64,000 nucleotides of DNA, from contig NZ_MUGS01000017.1 in the NCBI RefSeq assembly GCF_002222055.1, forward strand, positions 428 to 64,427, read 5' to 3'. This DNA is from Flavobacterium araucananum (lineage in GTDB: Bacteria > Bacteroidota > Bacteroidia > Flavobacteriales > Flavobacteriaceae). A model generated the notes under the pieces. That model had not been told where the DNA came from and searched no databases. It saw only the letters and a list, made by a program, of their open reading frames with translations. This document shows positions 1 through 10,384 of the stretch, piece by piece; position 1 is the stretch's first letter; each line of letters opens with the position of its first letter. A program made the position numbers and the translations under genes.

Positions 1-3000
1 TGACCAAGCGAACAAACCTTTGTAGCTTCCATTAAATGGTCGAATAAATTTTCGTTTTTAATCGCAGCTTCTTGCAGTTTGTTAATATGCTCGTTTACTT
101 TTGCTTCGTGAAACTGGTGTAAGTTATCAAGCATCGTAATCTGATATTGTTTTTCTTCTTCGGTGGCGCGAATTACTTCTGCCGGAATTACCGTTGGAGA
201 ACCTTTTGAACTCAGGAACGTATTTACACCCACGATTGGGAAATCTCCGTTGTGTTTCAGGGTTTCGTAATACAAACTTTCTTCCTGAATTTTAGAACGC
301 TGGTACATGGTTTCCATTGCACCAAGAACTCCGCCACGTTCTGTGATTCGGTCGAATTCTTGTAGAACAGCCGCTTCTACCAAATCTGTCAATTCTTCGA
401 TGATGAATGAACCTTGTATTGGGTTTTCGTTTTTGGCCAGACCTAATTCTTTATTAATAATCAACTGAATCGCCATTGCTCTGCGCACAGATTCTTCGGT
501 TGGTGTTGTAATCGCTTCATCGTAAGCATTGGTATGTAGCGAGTTACAGTTATCATAAATCGCATACAAAGCTTGAAGAGTAGTTCTGATATCATTAAAA
601 TCAATTTCCTGTGCGTGCAACGAACGTCCGGAAGTCTGAATATGGTATTTTAGCATTTGTGCTCTTTCGTTTGCTCCGTATTTGTTTTTCATGGCTTTCG
701 CCCAAATTTTACGCGCCACACGACCAATTACTGAATATTCAGGATCTACTCCATTAGAGAAAAAGAACGATAAGTTGGGTCCAAAATCATTAATGCTCAT
801 TCCGCGGCTTAAGTAATATTCTACATAAGTAAAACCATTAGAAAGCGTAAAGGCCAATTGGGTAATTGGGTTCGCTCCTGCCTCGGCAATATGATATCCT
901 GAAATCGAAACCGAATAGAAATTACGAACGTTTTTGGTAATAAAATATTCCTGAACGTCGCCCATTAACCTCAAAGCAAATTCGGTCGAGAAAATACAGG
1001 TGTTTTGTGCCTGATCTTCTTTTAGGATATCAGCCTGAACCGTACCACGAACTTGCGATAATGTTTTAACTTTTATGTCATTATAAACCTCCAGAGGCAA
1101 AACCTGATCTCCTGTAACACCCAAAAGCATTAATCCTAAACCATTATTTCCTTCCGGCAAATCACCTTGATATTTGGGACGTTCTGTTCCTTTTTCTTTG
1201 TATATTTTGTTGATTTTAGCTTCAACTTCTTTTTCAAGATCGTTTGCTTTGATATAATATTCGCATTGCTGATCGATCGCCGCATTCATAAAAAATCCTA
1301 GTAACATTGGCGCCGGACCGTTTATCGTCATACTTACAGAGGTTAAAGCATGAACCAGATCAAAACCTGAATACAGTTTTTTGGCATCATCAAGACAGCA
1401 GATCGAAACTCCTGCATTACCAATTTTTCCGTAAATATCAGGACGTTTGTCCGGGTCATTTCCGTACAAAGTCACACTATCAAATGCGGTCGAAAGTCGT
1501 TTTGCCGGCAATCCTGCGCTCACATAATGAAAACGTTTGTTGGTTCTTTCCGGTCCGCCCTCGCCGGCAAACATTCTTGACGGATCTTCGCCCTCACGCT
1601 TAAACGGATATAATCCTGAAGCAAACGGAAATTCTCCGGGAACATTTTCCTGAAGATTCCATCGTAAAATATCGCCCCAGGCTTCATACTTAGGCAAAGC
1701 TATTTTCGGAATTTGCAAATGCGATAAACTTTCTGAGTGTGTCGCAATCTTAATTTCTTTATCACGAACTTTAAAACTGTAAACCGGATTTTTGTATTTG
1801 GCTACTTTCTCGTCCCAATTCAGGATAATTTCCCAATTGTACGGATCTAAGTCCATTTTTACTTTATCAAACTGATTGAGTAAAAGGTTCAGAAAAATTC
1901 TGTTTTCGTTAAGTCCTTCGACTTCGCTCAGGATGACACTATTGTCGTCAATTCCTGCTTTATTAATTTCAGGAATTTTACCCGAAACCGATTCTATCGT
2001 TTTAAAAATTCCGTAAAGTTTTTGAGCTACTTTTTGTTGCGAAATAGCACTGTCGTCGTAAGACCTGTTATTCTCTGCAATTTCAGATAAATAGCGTGTC
2101 CTGTGTGGCGGAATCACGAAGATTTTCTCGCTCATTTCGCGCGTAATTTCAAAAGTCGAATGTAGATTTGAATCTGTTTTTTCGACAATTTTATCCATAA
2201 TCGCTTTATACAACGTGTTCATTCCGGGATCGTTAAACTGAGATGCAATTGTCCCGAAAACAGGCATTTCGTCCGGGTTTTTATCCCAAAGATTATGATT
2301 GCGCTGGTATTGTTTTTTAACATCACGAATGGCGTCAAGAGCACCTCTTTTATCAAATTTATTCAAGGCAACAAGATCAGCAAAATCAAGCATGTCGATT
2401 TTCTCTAATTGTGTTGCAGCACCAAACTCAGGTGTCATTACATAAAGAGAAACATCAGAATGGTCCATGATCTCCGTATCTGATTGTCCGATTCCGGAAG
2501 TTTCCAGAATGATCAAATCATATTTTGCCGCTTTTAAAACCTGAATCGCTTCGGCAACATATTTGGATAATGCCAAATTTGATTGGCGTGTTGCCAACGA
2601 ACGCATATAAACTCGGGGATTATTAATGGCATTCATTCGGATTCTATCCCCTAATAATGCTCCTCCAGTTTTTCTTTTCGAAGGATCGACAGAAATTAAT
2701 CCGATTGTTTTTTCCGGAAAATCAATTAAAAAACGACGAACGAGTTCATCTACCAAAGATGATTTTCCTGCTCCACCAGTTCCGGTGATTCCAAGAACCG
2801 GAATTTTAGAATTGATATTATTGTTGTGAATTTCATCAAACACCGGTTTTGCAATTTCAGGAAAATTCTCTGCTGCTGATATTAATCGTGCAATTGCAGT
2901 TGGAATTTTATTCTCGATATGATCGATTTCTCCGTTAAGTTTGTCTCCAATAGGATAATCTGCACGTTCTACCAAATCATTGATCATTCCTTGCAAACCT

Positions 3001-3389
3001 AAAGAACGACCATCATCAGGAGAATAAATTCTGGTAATACCATAATCCTGTAATTCTGAAATTTCGCTTGGCAGAATTACTCCGCCTCCGCCTCCAAAAA
3101 TTTTAATGTGTCCTGCTCCTTTTTCATGAAGCAAGTCATACATATATTTAAAGTATTCGTTGTGACCACCTTGATAGGAGGTCATCGCAATTGCATTCGC
3201 ATCTTCCTGAATAGCGGTGTTTACCACTTCTTCGACACTACGGTCGTGCCCCAGATGAATCACCTCAACACCTGTAGACTGAATAATACGACGCATAATA
3301 TTGATTGCGGCATCATGCCCGTCAAAAAGAGAAGCTGCTGTTACAATTCTTACTTTATTTTTAGGAATATATGGTATTTGTTGTTCCAT
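1..3389 (-). CDS. icmF: Fused isobutyryl-CoA mutase IcmF (3' end outside window)
   Basis: Adenosylcobalamin-dependent carbon-skeleton mutase fused to its own G-protein chaperone. It interconverts acyl-CoA isomers such as isobutyryl- and n-butyryl-CoA in the cytoplasm. The domain order visible from the N-terminus is: a B12-binding domain with [10 protein letters not shown] near residue 22; a MeaB/ArgK-type GTPase with P-loop [12 protein letters not shown] near residues 205-216; and a long methylmalonyl-CoA-mutase-like barrel that includes [11 protein letters not shown]. The start is the ATG at 3389 ([12 protein letters not shown]). There are 1129 complete codons before the window edge, and the family is typically slightly longer, so only a short C-terminal piece should be missing. 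The B12-binding motif has Ala where DxHxxG has Gly; I believe this is normal for IcmF. A plain methylmalonyl-CoA mutase is unlikely because of the fused GTPase. Confidence 0.93.
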   Translation of the reverse strand, partial: MEQQIPYIPKNKVRIVTAASLFDGHDAAINIMRRIIQSTGVEVIHLGHDRSVEEVVNTAIQEDANAIAMTSYQGGHNEYFKYMYDLLHEKGAGHIKIFGGGGGVILPSEISELQDYGITRIYSPDDGRSLGLQGMINDLVERADYPIGDKLNGEIDHIENKIPTAIARLISAAENFPEIAKPVFDEIHNNNINSKIPVLGITGTGGAGKSSLVDELVRRFLIDFPEKTIGLISVDPSKRKTGGALLGDRIRMNAINNPRVYMRSLATRQSNLALSKYVAEAIQVLKAAKYDLIILETSGIGQSDTEIMDHSDVSLYVMTPEFGAATQLEKIDMLDFADLVALNKFDKRGALDAIRDVKKQYQRNHNLWDKNPDEMPVFGTIASQFNDPGMNTLYKAIMDKIVEKTDSNLHSTFEITREMSEKIFVIPPHRTRYLSEIAENNRSYDDSAISQQKVAQKLYGIFKTIESVSGKIPEINKAGIDDNSVILSEVEGLNENRIFLNLLLNQFDKVKMDLDPYNWEIILNWDEKVAKYKNPVYSFKVRDKEIKIATHSESLSHLQIPKIALPKYEAWGDILRWNLQENVPGEFPFASGLYPFKREGEDPSRMFAGEGGPERTNKRFHYVSAGLPAKRLSTAFDSVTLYGNDPDKRPDIYGKIGNAGVSICCLDDAKKLYSGFDLVHALTSVSMTINGPAPMLLGFFMNAAIDQQCEYYIKANDLEKEVEAKINKIYKEKGTERPKYQGDLPEGNNGLGLMLLGVTGDQVLPLEVYNDIKVKTLSQVRGTVQADILKEDQAQNTCIFSTEFALRLMGDVQEYFITKNVRNFYSVSISGYHIAEAGANPITQLAFTLSNGFTYVEYYLSRGMSINDFGPNLSFFFSNGVDPEYSVIGRVARKIWAKAMKNKYGANERAQMLKYHIQTSGRSLHAQEIDFNDIRTTLQALYAIYDNCNSLHTNAYDEAITTPTEESVRRAMAIQLIINKELGLAKNENPIQGSFIIEELTDLVEAAVLQEFDRITERGGVLGAMETMYQRSKIQEESLYYETLKHNGDFPIVGVNTFLSSKGSPTVIPAEVIRATEEEKQYQITMLDNLHQFHEAKVNEHINKLQEAAIKNENLFDHLMEATKVCSLG

Positions 3390-3695
3390 TTTATGAATAT
3401 GATAATTTTAAGGGAGCAATTTACAAAATATTATAATATTTGATCCTCGTTATATCTTTTTGTTAACAAAAAAAACAATCTTTTTTTATCTATAGGGGTA
3501 ACAATTGGAATACAGGATTGATTTATACTATATAAGTCTTATAGAAATGTTAACAACATGGCAATCTTGAAAAATTTAAATTAAATATAACAACTTGTCT
3601 CACAGTATCATGAAGTAATTTAGCAGAGTAGAAAAGCCCCAAATTTTTACCCAAAACTTTTATTCCTAAGTAATAAACGTAAAAATTTAAAAAAA
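3390..3695. other. Divergent intergenic region, icmF / L,D-transpeptidase
   Basis: 306 bp between two divergent genes. It is very AT-rich and should contain promoters for both directions. I could not find a TTG/TAnnTTTG pair with correct spacing in either direction. No ORF or hairpin stands out. Confidence 0.5.
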
Positions 3696-5261
3696 ATGAA
3701 AACATTATATCCAATCACCCTAATTTTAAGTTTAAGTTTTTTTGTATCTTCTTTTGAGAGAGCAGAAAATGACATTCTTTCTTCTAAAAAAAATGCAACT
3801 ATTGCAGCCGTTAATTACAATTCAGATTCTGATAATCTGGAGGAAATTTCAAATGATTTCTTTAAAAGATATTCTGATCTGAAAAAATACAAATCTGATG
3901 TCATGTCATTATATAAAAATAGAACTTTAGGAACTATCTGGTTTGATGAAGATGATATCAATGAATTTGGTTCCGCATTATACGAAAAATCAAAAAAAAC
4001 AAACGATCTGATTATTCCTTATCAAAAAGAAATTGACGAACTTTTTTCTTCATCAGAAACAAAACTTTCAAAAACTGATGCTGATATGCTTTTAAGTTCC
4101 TTATATATTGTGTATGCTAAAAAAAGCAATTCAGACTCTAAGAAAAAAGTCTCTTATGATACCCTGTTGAAAGATTTTCTTAACTACAGCACCATCGAAG
4201 CATCAACTGCCTCAACAACCGCAGATGTAAAGGTAGAATATGATCAATATTACAAATTGCAGGATGTCTTAAAAAAATATAAAAAAATAGAGCGTTCAAA
4301 TAAATGGAAACCTATTGTACCGGAAGAAACGCCTTATATCGATTTGCGCCCGGATGCTGTTTCGACTACTATATCTCAGGTTAGAACTCGTTTATATTTA
4401 TTAGGAGATTTAAAAAATGATTCTAAAAGTAAGGTCTACGATCGTGAATTGATGGATGCCGTAATGAAATATAAAGTTCGTAATGGTTTTAAACCAAATT
4501 ATATTCTTGCCGAAGAACATATTAAAGAAATGAATGTACCGATTTCAGATAAAATTGAAACGCTGAAACTTAACATAGAAAGATGTCGCGCTATTTCGGC
4601 TCAGATTGCCAGTAGCGATGAGTATGTTTTAGTAAATGTTCCTTCTTATGAATTAATTTACGTAAAAAACGGAAAGGTACAACTGACTTCAAGTGTATTT
4701 GTTGGTGCGCCGTTGACCAAAACAACCATTTTTAATGGTGAAATTGACAGAATCGTTTTTAGCCCTTATTGGACAGTGCCACAGAGTATTGTAAACAATG
4801 AATTGAAAGGTAAAATAGCTGCGGATAAAAATTATCTTGCCGAAAAAAATATGGAAATCGTAAACGGTCAGGTAAGACAAAAACCAGGACCGGATAATTC
4901 GTTAGGATTGGTAAAATTTATGTTTCCAAATCCGGATGACATCTATCTGCACGATACTCCGGCTAAAACTTTATTCGATTTTGAAAAAAGAACTTTCAGC
5001 CACGGTTGTATAAATGTAAAAATGGCCAAAGAACTGGCTGTTGCAATGCTTCAGGATTATCCGGAATGGACTCCCGATAAAATTGATAAAGCAATGGAGG
5101 GTAAAACTGAAAACAGTTTTAAATTATCTAAAAAAGTACCAATCTACATTACTTATTTTACATCATTGGTAAATGCAAATGGCGAAATTGGTTTCTTTCA
5201 GGATGTTTATGACCGAGATAGTGAAACTGTTTCTCCTAAGGCAGAAGTAGTAACTAATTAA
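3696..5261 (+). CDS. L,D-transpeptidase, YcbB/YkuD family
   Basis: Cell-wall enzyme predicted to act in the periplasm, forming 3-3 cross-links or attaching proteins to peptidoglycan. The 521-residue protein has an N-terminal signal peptide (MKTLYPITLILSLSFFVSS). A long helical scaffold and peptidoglycan-binding-like segment follows (around residues 215-270, SQVRTRLYLLGDL). The YkuD catalytic domain runs from about residue 300 to 480. The catalytic motif FSHGCINV places the nucleophile at Cys438, with His436 and Gly437. The usual Arg after HGC(I/V) is Asn here. Upstream in the domain, SPYWTVPQSI matches the YcbB-type substrate loop. The gene stands alone and ends at a strong terminator. Confidence 0.9.
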   Translation: MKTLYPITLILSLSFFVSSFERAENDILSSKKNATIAAVNYNSDSDNLEEISNDFFKRYSDLKKYKSDVMSLYKNRTLGTIWFDEDDINEFGSALYEKSKKTNDLIIPYQKEIDELFSSSETKLSKTDADMLLSSLYIVYAKKSNSDSKKKVSYDTLLKDFLNYSTIEASTASTTADVKVEYDQYYKLQDVLKKYKKIERSNKWKPIVPEETPYIDLRPDAVSTTISQVRTRLYLLGDLKNDSKSKVYDRELMDAVMKYKVRNGFKPNYILAEEHIKEMNVPISDKIETLKLNIERCRAISAQIASSDEYVLVNVPSYELIYVKNGKVQLTSSVFVGAPLTKTTIFNGEIDRIVFSPYWTVPQSIVNNELKGKIAADKNYLAEKNMEIVNGQVRQKPGPDNSLGLVKFMFPNPDDIYLHDTPAKTLFDFEKRTFSHGCINVKMAKELAVAMLQDYPEWTPDKIDKAMEGKTENSFKLSKKVPIYITYFTSLVNANGEIGFFQDVYDRDSETVSPKAEVVTN

Positions 5262-5282
5262 CCCCTTAAGTTAAAATATTTT

Positions 5283-5319
5283 ATGGCTTGCTTCTTTATT
5301 GAAGCAAGCCATTTTTTTG
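5283..5319 (+). terminator. Intrinsic terminator after the L,D-transpeptidase gene
   Basis: A perfect 12-bp inverted repeat (ATGGCTTGCTTC at 5283-5294 and its complement at 5301-5312) has a 6-nt loop and is followed by a run of seven T. Confidence 0.9.
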
Positions 5320-5570
5320 TTTAAAATAGTTCTTTAAGTTTTCTAAATACGTTTTCTCTCCAAATGCTTTACTGTTTCCTGATTGCTCATTAAACTGAAA
5401 AAAATATTAATTAAAAGTAAAAAAACACCCTTAAACATAATTGAGAAAAAAAATTACAGATCGAAATAAAAAAAAAACCTAAACTATTAATATTAAAACT
5501 TTTACAGGAAAAAATATCTCCAAAATGATCTGATCTTTGCACCATAATAATACCACTAAACTACTTTATC
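5320..5570. other. Intergenic leader of the first paralogue
   Basis: No gene is seen. A segment starting CCTAAACTATTA at 5478 recurs at 5996 upstream of the second paralogue, so the duplication included upstream DNA. GATCTTTG at 5532-5539 resembles the -7 element TAnnTTTG with one mismatch and lies 31 nt before the ATG. Confidence 0.45.
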
Positions 5571-5912
5571 ATGAAAACAGAGAATATCGAAGGATTAACA
5601 CTTTTTGAAATAAATTTATTAATTCAACAAGGCGGAAGATTTATAATGTTTCCTAATTTGCTTACCAAATTAAAAAGTTCTACTATCTATTTTGTTCGTC
5701 CTGAAGAAAAAATATTCAAATATGTCATAAGACATTTTTTTAAAAACCTACTACACGGTCTGCGTACTTTTCCTTTAAGACCTTATTATGCTACAAAATC
5801 TTTATTTTATTTAGCCATTGGCGGTAGCGATTATACCTGCACCATATTGGATGATTTAAATAGAATCAATCCCGTCTACAATCCAAATTTGTACTGCCTA
5901 CAGTACGTATAG
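5571..5912 (+). CDS. Small unknown protein, tandem paralogue 1
   Basis: A 113-residue protein I do not recognise. It begins MKTENIEGLTLFEINLLIQQ and contains QGGRFIMF, IYFVRPEEK, FPLRPYYATKSL and a C-terminal DDLNRINPVYNPNLY. The next gene encodes a clear paralogue with the same order of blocks: EGLTLFEI, QQGG, IYFIRPGE, FPFGP, IGGKD and NPVYEPDL. The mid-region is basic and aromatic, with a possible membrane-associated segment (residues 55-85), but there is no signal peptide. Conservation between the two copies argues that both are real genes. No function is proposed. Confidence 0.7.
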   Translation: MKTENIEGLTLFEINLLIQQGGRFIMFPNLLTKLKSSTIYFVRPEEKIFKYVIRHFFKNLLHGLRTFPLRPYYATKSLFYLAIGGSDYTCTILDDLNRINPVYNPNLYCLQYV

Positions 5913-6143
5913 ATTAAAAAGACAAACACAGATCCTGTTGTTTTTATTTTTATCAGCAGGATTTGCATTCTCCATATAACTCCGCCTATTTTTGTCCTAA
6001 ACTATTAGTTTTAAAACTTTTAGCAGCAATTATAAAAACGCATTACAAAGACCTTTGTAAATTATTTATTACCACCCTTTTTGCCCCCTAAAAAGAATGT
6101 AACTATAGTACAATGTTGCAATTATATACCTAAATGATTTATA

Positions 6144-6500
6144 ATGAAAACAAAAAATACAGAAGGGCTTACACTTTTTGAAATAAGCCAATTAATTCAA
6201 CAAGGCGGAAAGTTTGTTGTTTTCTCCTATACTATCTCTATGTTAGTATGGTCTGTTAAAAAAAATTCCCCCATCTATTTTATTCGTCCCGGTGAAAATA
6301 GCTTAAAATACTCTTTTGGTTATTTGCTCTTGAATTTAACTTTTGGATGGTGGGGATTTCCCTTTGGTCCAATCTACACTATAAGTTCCTTATACCACCA
6401 CATTATAGGCGGTAAGGATTGTACGCACATTATATTAAATGATTTAGAGCAAAACAATCCTGTTTATGAACCTGACCTGCACTATCTTCAATTTGCATAA
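6144..6500 (+). CDS. Small unknown protein, tandem paralogue 2
   Basis: A 118-residue paralogue of the preceding gene. Shared blocks are EGLTLFEI, LIQQGGKF, IYFIRPGE, GFPFGPIY, IGGKDCTHIILNDL and NPVYEPDLHYLQ. The middle segment (about residues 68-95, SFGYLLLNLTFGWWGFPFGP) is more hydrophobic than in copy 1 and could be one membrane-spanning or re-entrant segment. The 231-bp gap between the copies contains a duplicated upstream segment. No function can be assigned. It precedes a Coa1-domain gene on the same strand, 129 bp away. Confidence 0.7.
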   Translation: MKTKNTEGLTLFEISQLIQQGGKFVVFSYTISMLVWSVKKNSPIYFIRPGENSLKYSFGYLLLNLTFGWWGFPFGPIYTISSLYHHIIGGKDCTHIILNDLEQNNPVYEPDLHYLQFA

Positions 6501-6629
6501 AAAGCAGAATAACTTGTATAAGAAAATACAGGTTTGTTCTCACTTTTACAAAAATTTATTGCCGTTTGATTTAAAATTTTAATTAGAATAATAGTATCTT
6601 TCTAACTTTAAAAATAACCTTTTTTAAGT

Positions 6630-7055
6630 ATGGAAGAAGATTACGTTGAAGTTAGAAGAAGTTGGTGGGATAGAAACTGGAAATGGTTTGTACCAACCGG
6701 ATGCTTAAGTCTTATAGTAATTTTTGCGTTATTTATAGCTGGAATTTTCTTTGGTGTTACCTCTATGATGAAAGATTCTGATGCTTACAAAGGCGCTATG
6801 ACCCAAGTACAAAATAACAAGTTAGTCATCGAAAAATTAGGAAACCCAATTGAAGATGACGGAATGACTTCCGGAAGTATAAACATTACCAACGATAGCG
6901 GAAATTGTGATCTGCAAATTCCGATAAAAGGACCAAAAGGAAAAGCAACTGTATTTGTAGTGGCCGAAAAAAGAGGTACCTGGAAATACAGCCAAATTAT
7001 TGTTTATATCAAGGCTACAAAAGAAGAAATTGATCTGTTGAAGAAAAAACAATAA
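6630..7055 (+). CDS. Coa1-type (cytochrome oxidase assembly factor 1 family) membrane protein
   Basis: A 141-residue inner-membrane protein. A short cytosolic N-terminus (RRSWWDRNWKWFVPTG) is followed by one strong transmembrane helix (about residues 25-50, LSLIVIFALFIAGIFFG). A soluble domain then contains KLGNPIEDDG, GSINI and PIKGPKGKATVFVVAEK. The WKWFVP-TM-KLGxPI pattern is that of bacterial proteins annotated as Coa1 family, named after the mitochondrial cytochrome c oxidase assembly factor. A role in respiratory-complex assembly is inference from the family name only. The next ORF starts 15 bp downstream, so the two are probably cotranscribed. Confidence 0.8.
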   Translation: MEEDYVEVRRSWWDRNWKWFVPTGCLSLIVIFALFIAGIFFGVTSMMKDSDAYKGAMTQVQNNKLVIEKLGNPIEDDGMTSGSINITNDSGNCDLQIPIKGPKGKATVFVVAEKRGTWKYSQIIVYIKATKEEIDLLKKKQ

Positions 7056-7070
7056 ACTTTGAAAACTTCA

Positions 7071-7694
7071 ATGATGAATTTACACCTACTTTTTCCTGCT
7101 CTTTTTTTAATTCTAAGCACTTCGATTATTGCTCAGTCAAAGAATATAAATTCTTTACACACAGACAAGGAATCTAAAAATACTGCCAGGCAAGATAATT
7201 ATATCAAAATTTTGTGGTTAGACCAAAACGGCAAACTTCAGCTTAATGAAAATTATATAAAAACAGTATCAGATCAGCAACGTGCAGCCTTGGGCTATAT
7301 TGCAACAGATGTTGGTAATGAATGCCATTGGGATGGAGATAAAAAAGCAGATAAGAGTAATTTGAAATGCATATTACTCTCTGCACTAAATTTAGGCTAT
7401 CAGTGCTCTGAAACCCATTTGTCTTTTTTGAAAAAATGGTTTAAAGACGATAAAAAAGTACTTGAAAGGTTACAATATTGCAACAAAACCGAATCCTCAG
7501 AAAAAATTCAGGACGGATTTACGGAACTAAAAATGGCTACTACCGCTAATACAATCAAAATTATCTACAGCGCAGTTGGCACAGACAAAGACAAAAATAA
7601 TAAATGGAACTGGACCGAAGAATCTTCTTATTCTTTTACAAAAACTGAAATTAAACAAATCTATAGAAAAAATATAAACGGTGCATTTAACTAA
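7071..7694 (+). CDS. Secreted or periplasmic protein of unknown function
   Basis: Predicted exported protein of about 207 residues. I chose the ATG at 7071 (MMNLHLLFPALFLILSTS) over an in-frame TTG at 7059, because the ATG directly begins a good signal peptide ending near IIAQS. ATG at 7074 is equally possible. The mature part is polar, with several Cys (NECHWDGD, LKCILL, YQCSETH, QYCNKTE) that might form disulfides. I recognise no family. It follows the Coa1-domain gene closely. Confidence 0.65.
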   Translation: MMNLHLLFPALFLILSTSIIAQSKNINSLHTDKESKNTARQDNYIKILWLDQNGKLQLNENYIKTVSDQQRAALGYIATDVGNECHWDGDKKADKSNLKCILLSALNLGYQCSETHLSFLKKWFKDDKKVLERLQYCNKTESSEKIQDGFTELKMATTANTIKIIYSAVGTDKDKNNKWNWTEESSYSFTKTEIKQIYRKNINGAFN

Positions 7695-7773
7695 AAATGG
7701 TCTTGAAACAAACTGTTTTATTTTTCCGTTGCAGCAAAACTTTCAAACTGCTTTATTTTCAAATTATTATTAA

Positions 7774-8331
7774 ATGAAATCATTCCTACTAAGTTTAACT
7801 TTTCTTCCTGGCATTTTTGTATTTGCACAATCTAGCGCCAAATATGAAACCTATACCAATAAAATAAAGCAATTTTCGAAACCGGCTAAAATATTATCCA
7901 GTTCTACAGATGCGACAGGAAGCGGACCAATAGAATTTACAAATGCTAAAAAACAAGTCCTGCGTTTTCGGGTCAACAATCATAAACTACAAATACTGCA
8001 TGGCGGAATTGTTTTTCAACTTTTTTATTACCAAAATAATTATTTGCAAAGAATTGAGAACTTTGATAGTAATGGAAACTTAGCAGGAGAAAGAGAATCT
8101 AAAAGTGAAGCAGCTGTAAAATTTATTATTGAAAAACCGGATTTGTATTTAAAGAAAAAGAAATTAATCGATGCTGCCGAAGGAAACATTGATCTAAAAG
8201 ATGACAGCAAAGAGAAAATCATACGATTGCAATTGTACGATGAAAATAATATGCCAATAGCCGAATTTCAACCTACTTATATCTCCAGCAAAACCTATTG
8301 GGATTATAATAATAGAATGTATTGGCCGTAA
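7774..8331 (+). CDS. Secreted protein of unknown function
   Basis: A 185-residue protein with a signal peptide (MKSFLLSLTFLPGIFVFAQS). The rest is hydrophilic and looks beta-rich. It contains YYQNNYLQRIENFDSNGNL, which resembles the short 'sequence of edits' repeats of bacterial antitoxin-like secreted proteins (Y-x-N-G-x-L), but one copy is too little to assign a family. A second similar stretch is LQLYDENNMPIAEF. It lies 79 bp after the preceding secreted gene on the same strand, perhaps in one transcription unit. Confidence 0.65.
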   Translation: MKSFLLSLTFLPGIFVFAQSSAKYETYTNKIKQFSKPAKILSSSTDATGSGPIEFTNAKKQVLRFRVNNHKLQILHGGIVFQLFYYQNNYLQRIENFDSNGNLAGERESKSEAAVKFIIEKPDLYLKKKKLIDAAEGNIDLKDDSKEKIIRLQLYDENNMPIAEFQPTYISSKTYWDYNNRMYWP

Positions 8332-8516
8332 AAAAGCTTAAGATACCAAGTTTATGAATTAGTGATTCATCTGGTCTGATTTTTATTTTTAGAGAAATTA
8401 AATAATTGTATTTCGATGCTGAATTCTATTCTTTTTTTGGTTAAAAAGCAACAGATTATAACAGATATCCGGACTAATGTTAATTATAACGAAATGTTTA
8501 AACTAGCCACATAAAA

Positions 8517-8550
8517 TTGTGGCTTTATTTTTGAATAAGTAGTATTTTTG
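8517..8550 (+). promoter_or_regulatory. Promoter of the DUF4197 gene
   Basis: TTG at 8517-8519, a 23-nt spacer, then TATTTTTG at 8543-8550. This matches the Bacteroidota primary-sigma consensus TTG / TAnnTTTG and lies 21 nt upstream of the chosen ATG. Confidence 0.6.
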
Positions 8551-8571
8551 AAACTTATAAAAACCTACTTA

Positions 8572-9294
8572 ATGAAAAAGATTTTAATTTTATTTATTCT
8601 ATTTTCTCTTGGCTCACATGCTCAGGTAAAAGAAACTTTGGCTCAAAAACTATCGAGATTATCTTCTCAAATTTCAGGAGTTGGAGGTGTTGATATTGCA
8701 TCCGGATTAAAAGAGGCCTTAAACAAAGGAATTACCCAACAGGTGAGTAAATTAACCGCAGTTGATGGCTTTTATAAAAATGAAGCCGTAAAAATTTTAA
8801 TGCCCGAAGAATTGCAAAAAGTAGATGCTACTTTGCGAAAAGTAGGATTATCATCTCTTGCAGATGAAGGTATAAAAGTATTAAATCGTGCTGCCGAAGA
8901 TGCCGTAAAAGAAGCTACCCCAATATTTGTTTCGGCTGTAAAAAATATGTCGTTTACAGATGCTAAAAATATTCTGTTAGGAAATGAGAGTGCGGCAACT
9001 ACTTATTTGCAGGGCAATACAAATACAGCTCTGTATGCAAAATTTAATCCGGTTATAAAAACCTCTTTCGAGAAAGTAGGCGCTGATGTAGTTTGGAAAA
9101 ACATCATTAACAAATACAATGCAATTCCGTTAGTTAGAAAAGTAAATCCTGATTTGACTGATTATACAACAAACCAGGCTTTGGTCGGTGTTTTTAAAAT
9201 GATCGCTGTTGAAGAAAAAGATATTCGTACCAATATTAGTGCAAGAACATCGCCTTTATTACAAAAAGTATTTGCCATGCAGGATAAAAAATAA
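8572..9294 (+). CDS. DUF4197 domain protein, exported
   Basis: A 240-residue exported protein. The ATG at 8572 is preferred over an in-frame TTG at 8548 because it begins the signal peptide MKKILILFILFSLGSHAQ, and because the TTG overlaps the likely -7 promoter box. The mature protein is mostly helical. It has the DUF4197 landmarks IASGLKEALNKGI, GFYKNEAVKILMPEEL, AEDAVKEATPIF, MSFTDAKNIL and TTYLQ. The biochemical function of the family is unknown. The gene is followed 96 bp later by purU. Confidence 0.88.
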   Translation: MKKILILFILFSLGSHAQVKETLAQKLSRLSSQISGVGGVDIASGLKEALNKGITQQVSKLTAVDGFYKNEAVKILMPEELQKVDATLRKVGLSSLADEGIKVLNRAAEDAVKEATPIFVSAVKNMSFTDAKNILLGNESAATTYLQGNTNTALYAKFNPVIKTSFEKVGADVVWKNIINKYNAIPLVRKVNPDLTDYTTNQALVGVFKMIAVEEKDIRTNISARTSPLLQKVFAMQDKK

Positions 9295-9390
9295 TTTTCA
9301 CCCTGAGGTTCACAAGCTCAAAGTTACAAAGCAACCTTTGAACCTTTGCAACTTTGAACCTTTGCAACTAACCAAAACCACTAAACTGAA

Positions 9391-10245
9391 ATGCAAAAAA
9401 TAACGATTCTGATTCACTGCAAAGACCAAAAGGGTATTATTGCCGCAGTGACTACTTTTATTGCCAAAGTAGAAGGAAATATTATCTACATCGATCAGCA
9501 TGTTGATGTAGAACAAAATGTATTTTTTATGCGATTGGAGTGCGAACTCACTAATCATAATATTACCATCGAAGGTCTCAAAGCAGATTTTGACAAAACC
9601 ATCGCTGCTGATTTCAGCATGTCATGGGATTTGTACAATCAGGAGCAAAAACCAAAAATGGCATTGTTTGTATCGAAATATGATCACTGTTTGTTCGATA
9701 TTTTAGGACGTTACAGCGCTGGAGAACTCAATGTCGAAATTCCGGTAATTATTAGTAATCACAATGATTTGCGATCTATTGCAGAACGATTTGATATTCC
9801 GTTTCATTGTGTGCCTTTTACAAAAGATACTAAAGAAGAAGGAGAAGCCAAACAAATTGAATTATTGAAAAGATACCAAATCAATTTTATTGTTCTGGCG
9901 CGTTATATGCAAATTATAACCCCAAAACTGATTGCACTTTACGAAAACAAAATCATTAATATTCACCATTCGTTTTTACCTGCTTTTCCGGGTGCAAAAC
10001 CCTATCATTCTGCTTTTAAACGTGGTGTAAAAATTATTGGTGCCACAAGTCATTACGTAACAGCAGAGTTAGACGAAGGACCAATTATCGAACAGGATAC
10101 CGCACGTGTTTCGCACATACATTCTGTAGATGATTTTATTATGAAAGGAAGAGACTTGGAACGTATTGTTCTCGCCCGTGCTATAAAGCTGCATGCCGAA
10201 CGTAAAACAATGGTTTATAGCAATAAAACGGTTGTTTTTTCTTAG
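9391..10245 (+). CDS. purU: Formyltetrahydrofolate deformylase
   Basis: Hydrolyses 10-formyl-tetrahydrofolate to tetrahydrofolate and formate, supplying formate and balancing one-carbon pools. The 284-residue protein has an N-terminal ACT domain (residues 1-80, ITILIHCKDQKGIIAAVT). A formyltransferase domain follows, with INIHHSFLPAFPGAKPYHSA carrying the catalytic Asn and His, and LDEGPIIEQDTARV carrying the Asp region. Length and domain order are standard for PurU. The leader (9300-9390) holds repeated CTTTGAACCTTTGCAAC words like those of the repeat block downstream. Confidence 0.95.
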   Translation: MQKITILIHCKDQKGIIAAVTTFIAKVEGNIIYIDQHVDVEQNVFFMRLECELTNHNITIEGLKADFDKTIAADFSMSWDLYNQEQKPKMALFVSKYDHCLFDILGRYSAGELNVEIPVIISNHNDLRSIAERFDIPFHCVPFTKDTKEEGEAKQIELLKRYQINFIVLARYMQIITPKLIALYENKIINIHHSFLPAFPGAKPYHSAFKRGVKIIGATSHYVTAELDEGPIIEQDTARVSHIHSVDDFIMKGRDLERIVLARAIKLHAERKTMVYSNKTVVFS

Positions 10246-10343
10246 GGTCTTAGTTTCTTAGGGTCAAAGGCTCAAAGTTGCAAAGGTTCAAAGGGTTTTC
10301 CTTAAAAAGAAACAAAAGCAACCTTTGAACCTTTGTTCCTAAA

Positions 10344-10380
10344 AAAACCCGACACGTTTTAAAAACCTGTCGGGTTTACT
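10344..10380 (+). terminator. Intrinsic terminator downstream of purU
   Basis: Inverted repeat AAACCCGACA (10345-10354) / TGTCGGGTTT (10369-10378) with a 14-nt loop, ending in a short T-rich tract. A-runs on the left mean it could also act on leftward catalase transcripts. Confidence 0.7.
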
Positions 10381-10384
10381 ATTT

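Noticed and set aside
9310..9558. Minus-strand ORF over the start of purU
   Set aside because: It overlaps the ACT domain of purU in antisense and derives partly from the CTTTGAACC repeat words.
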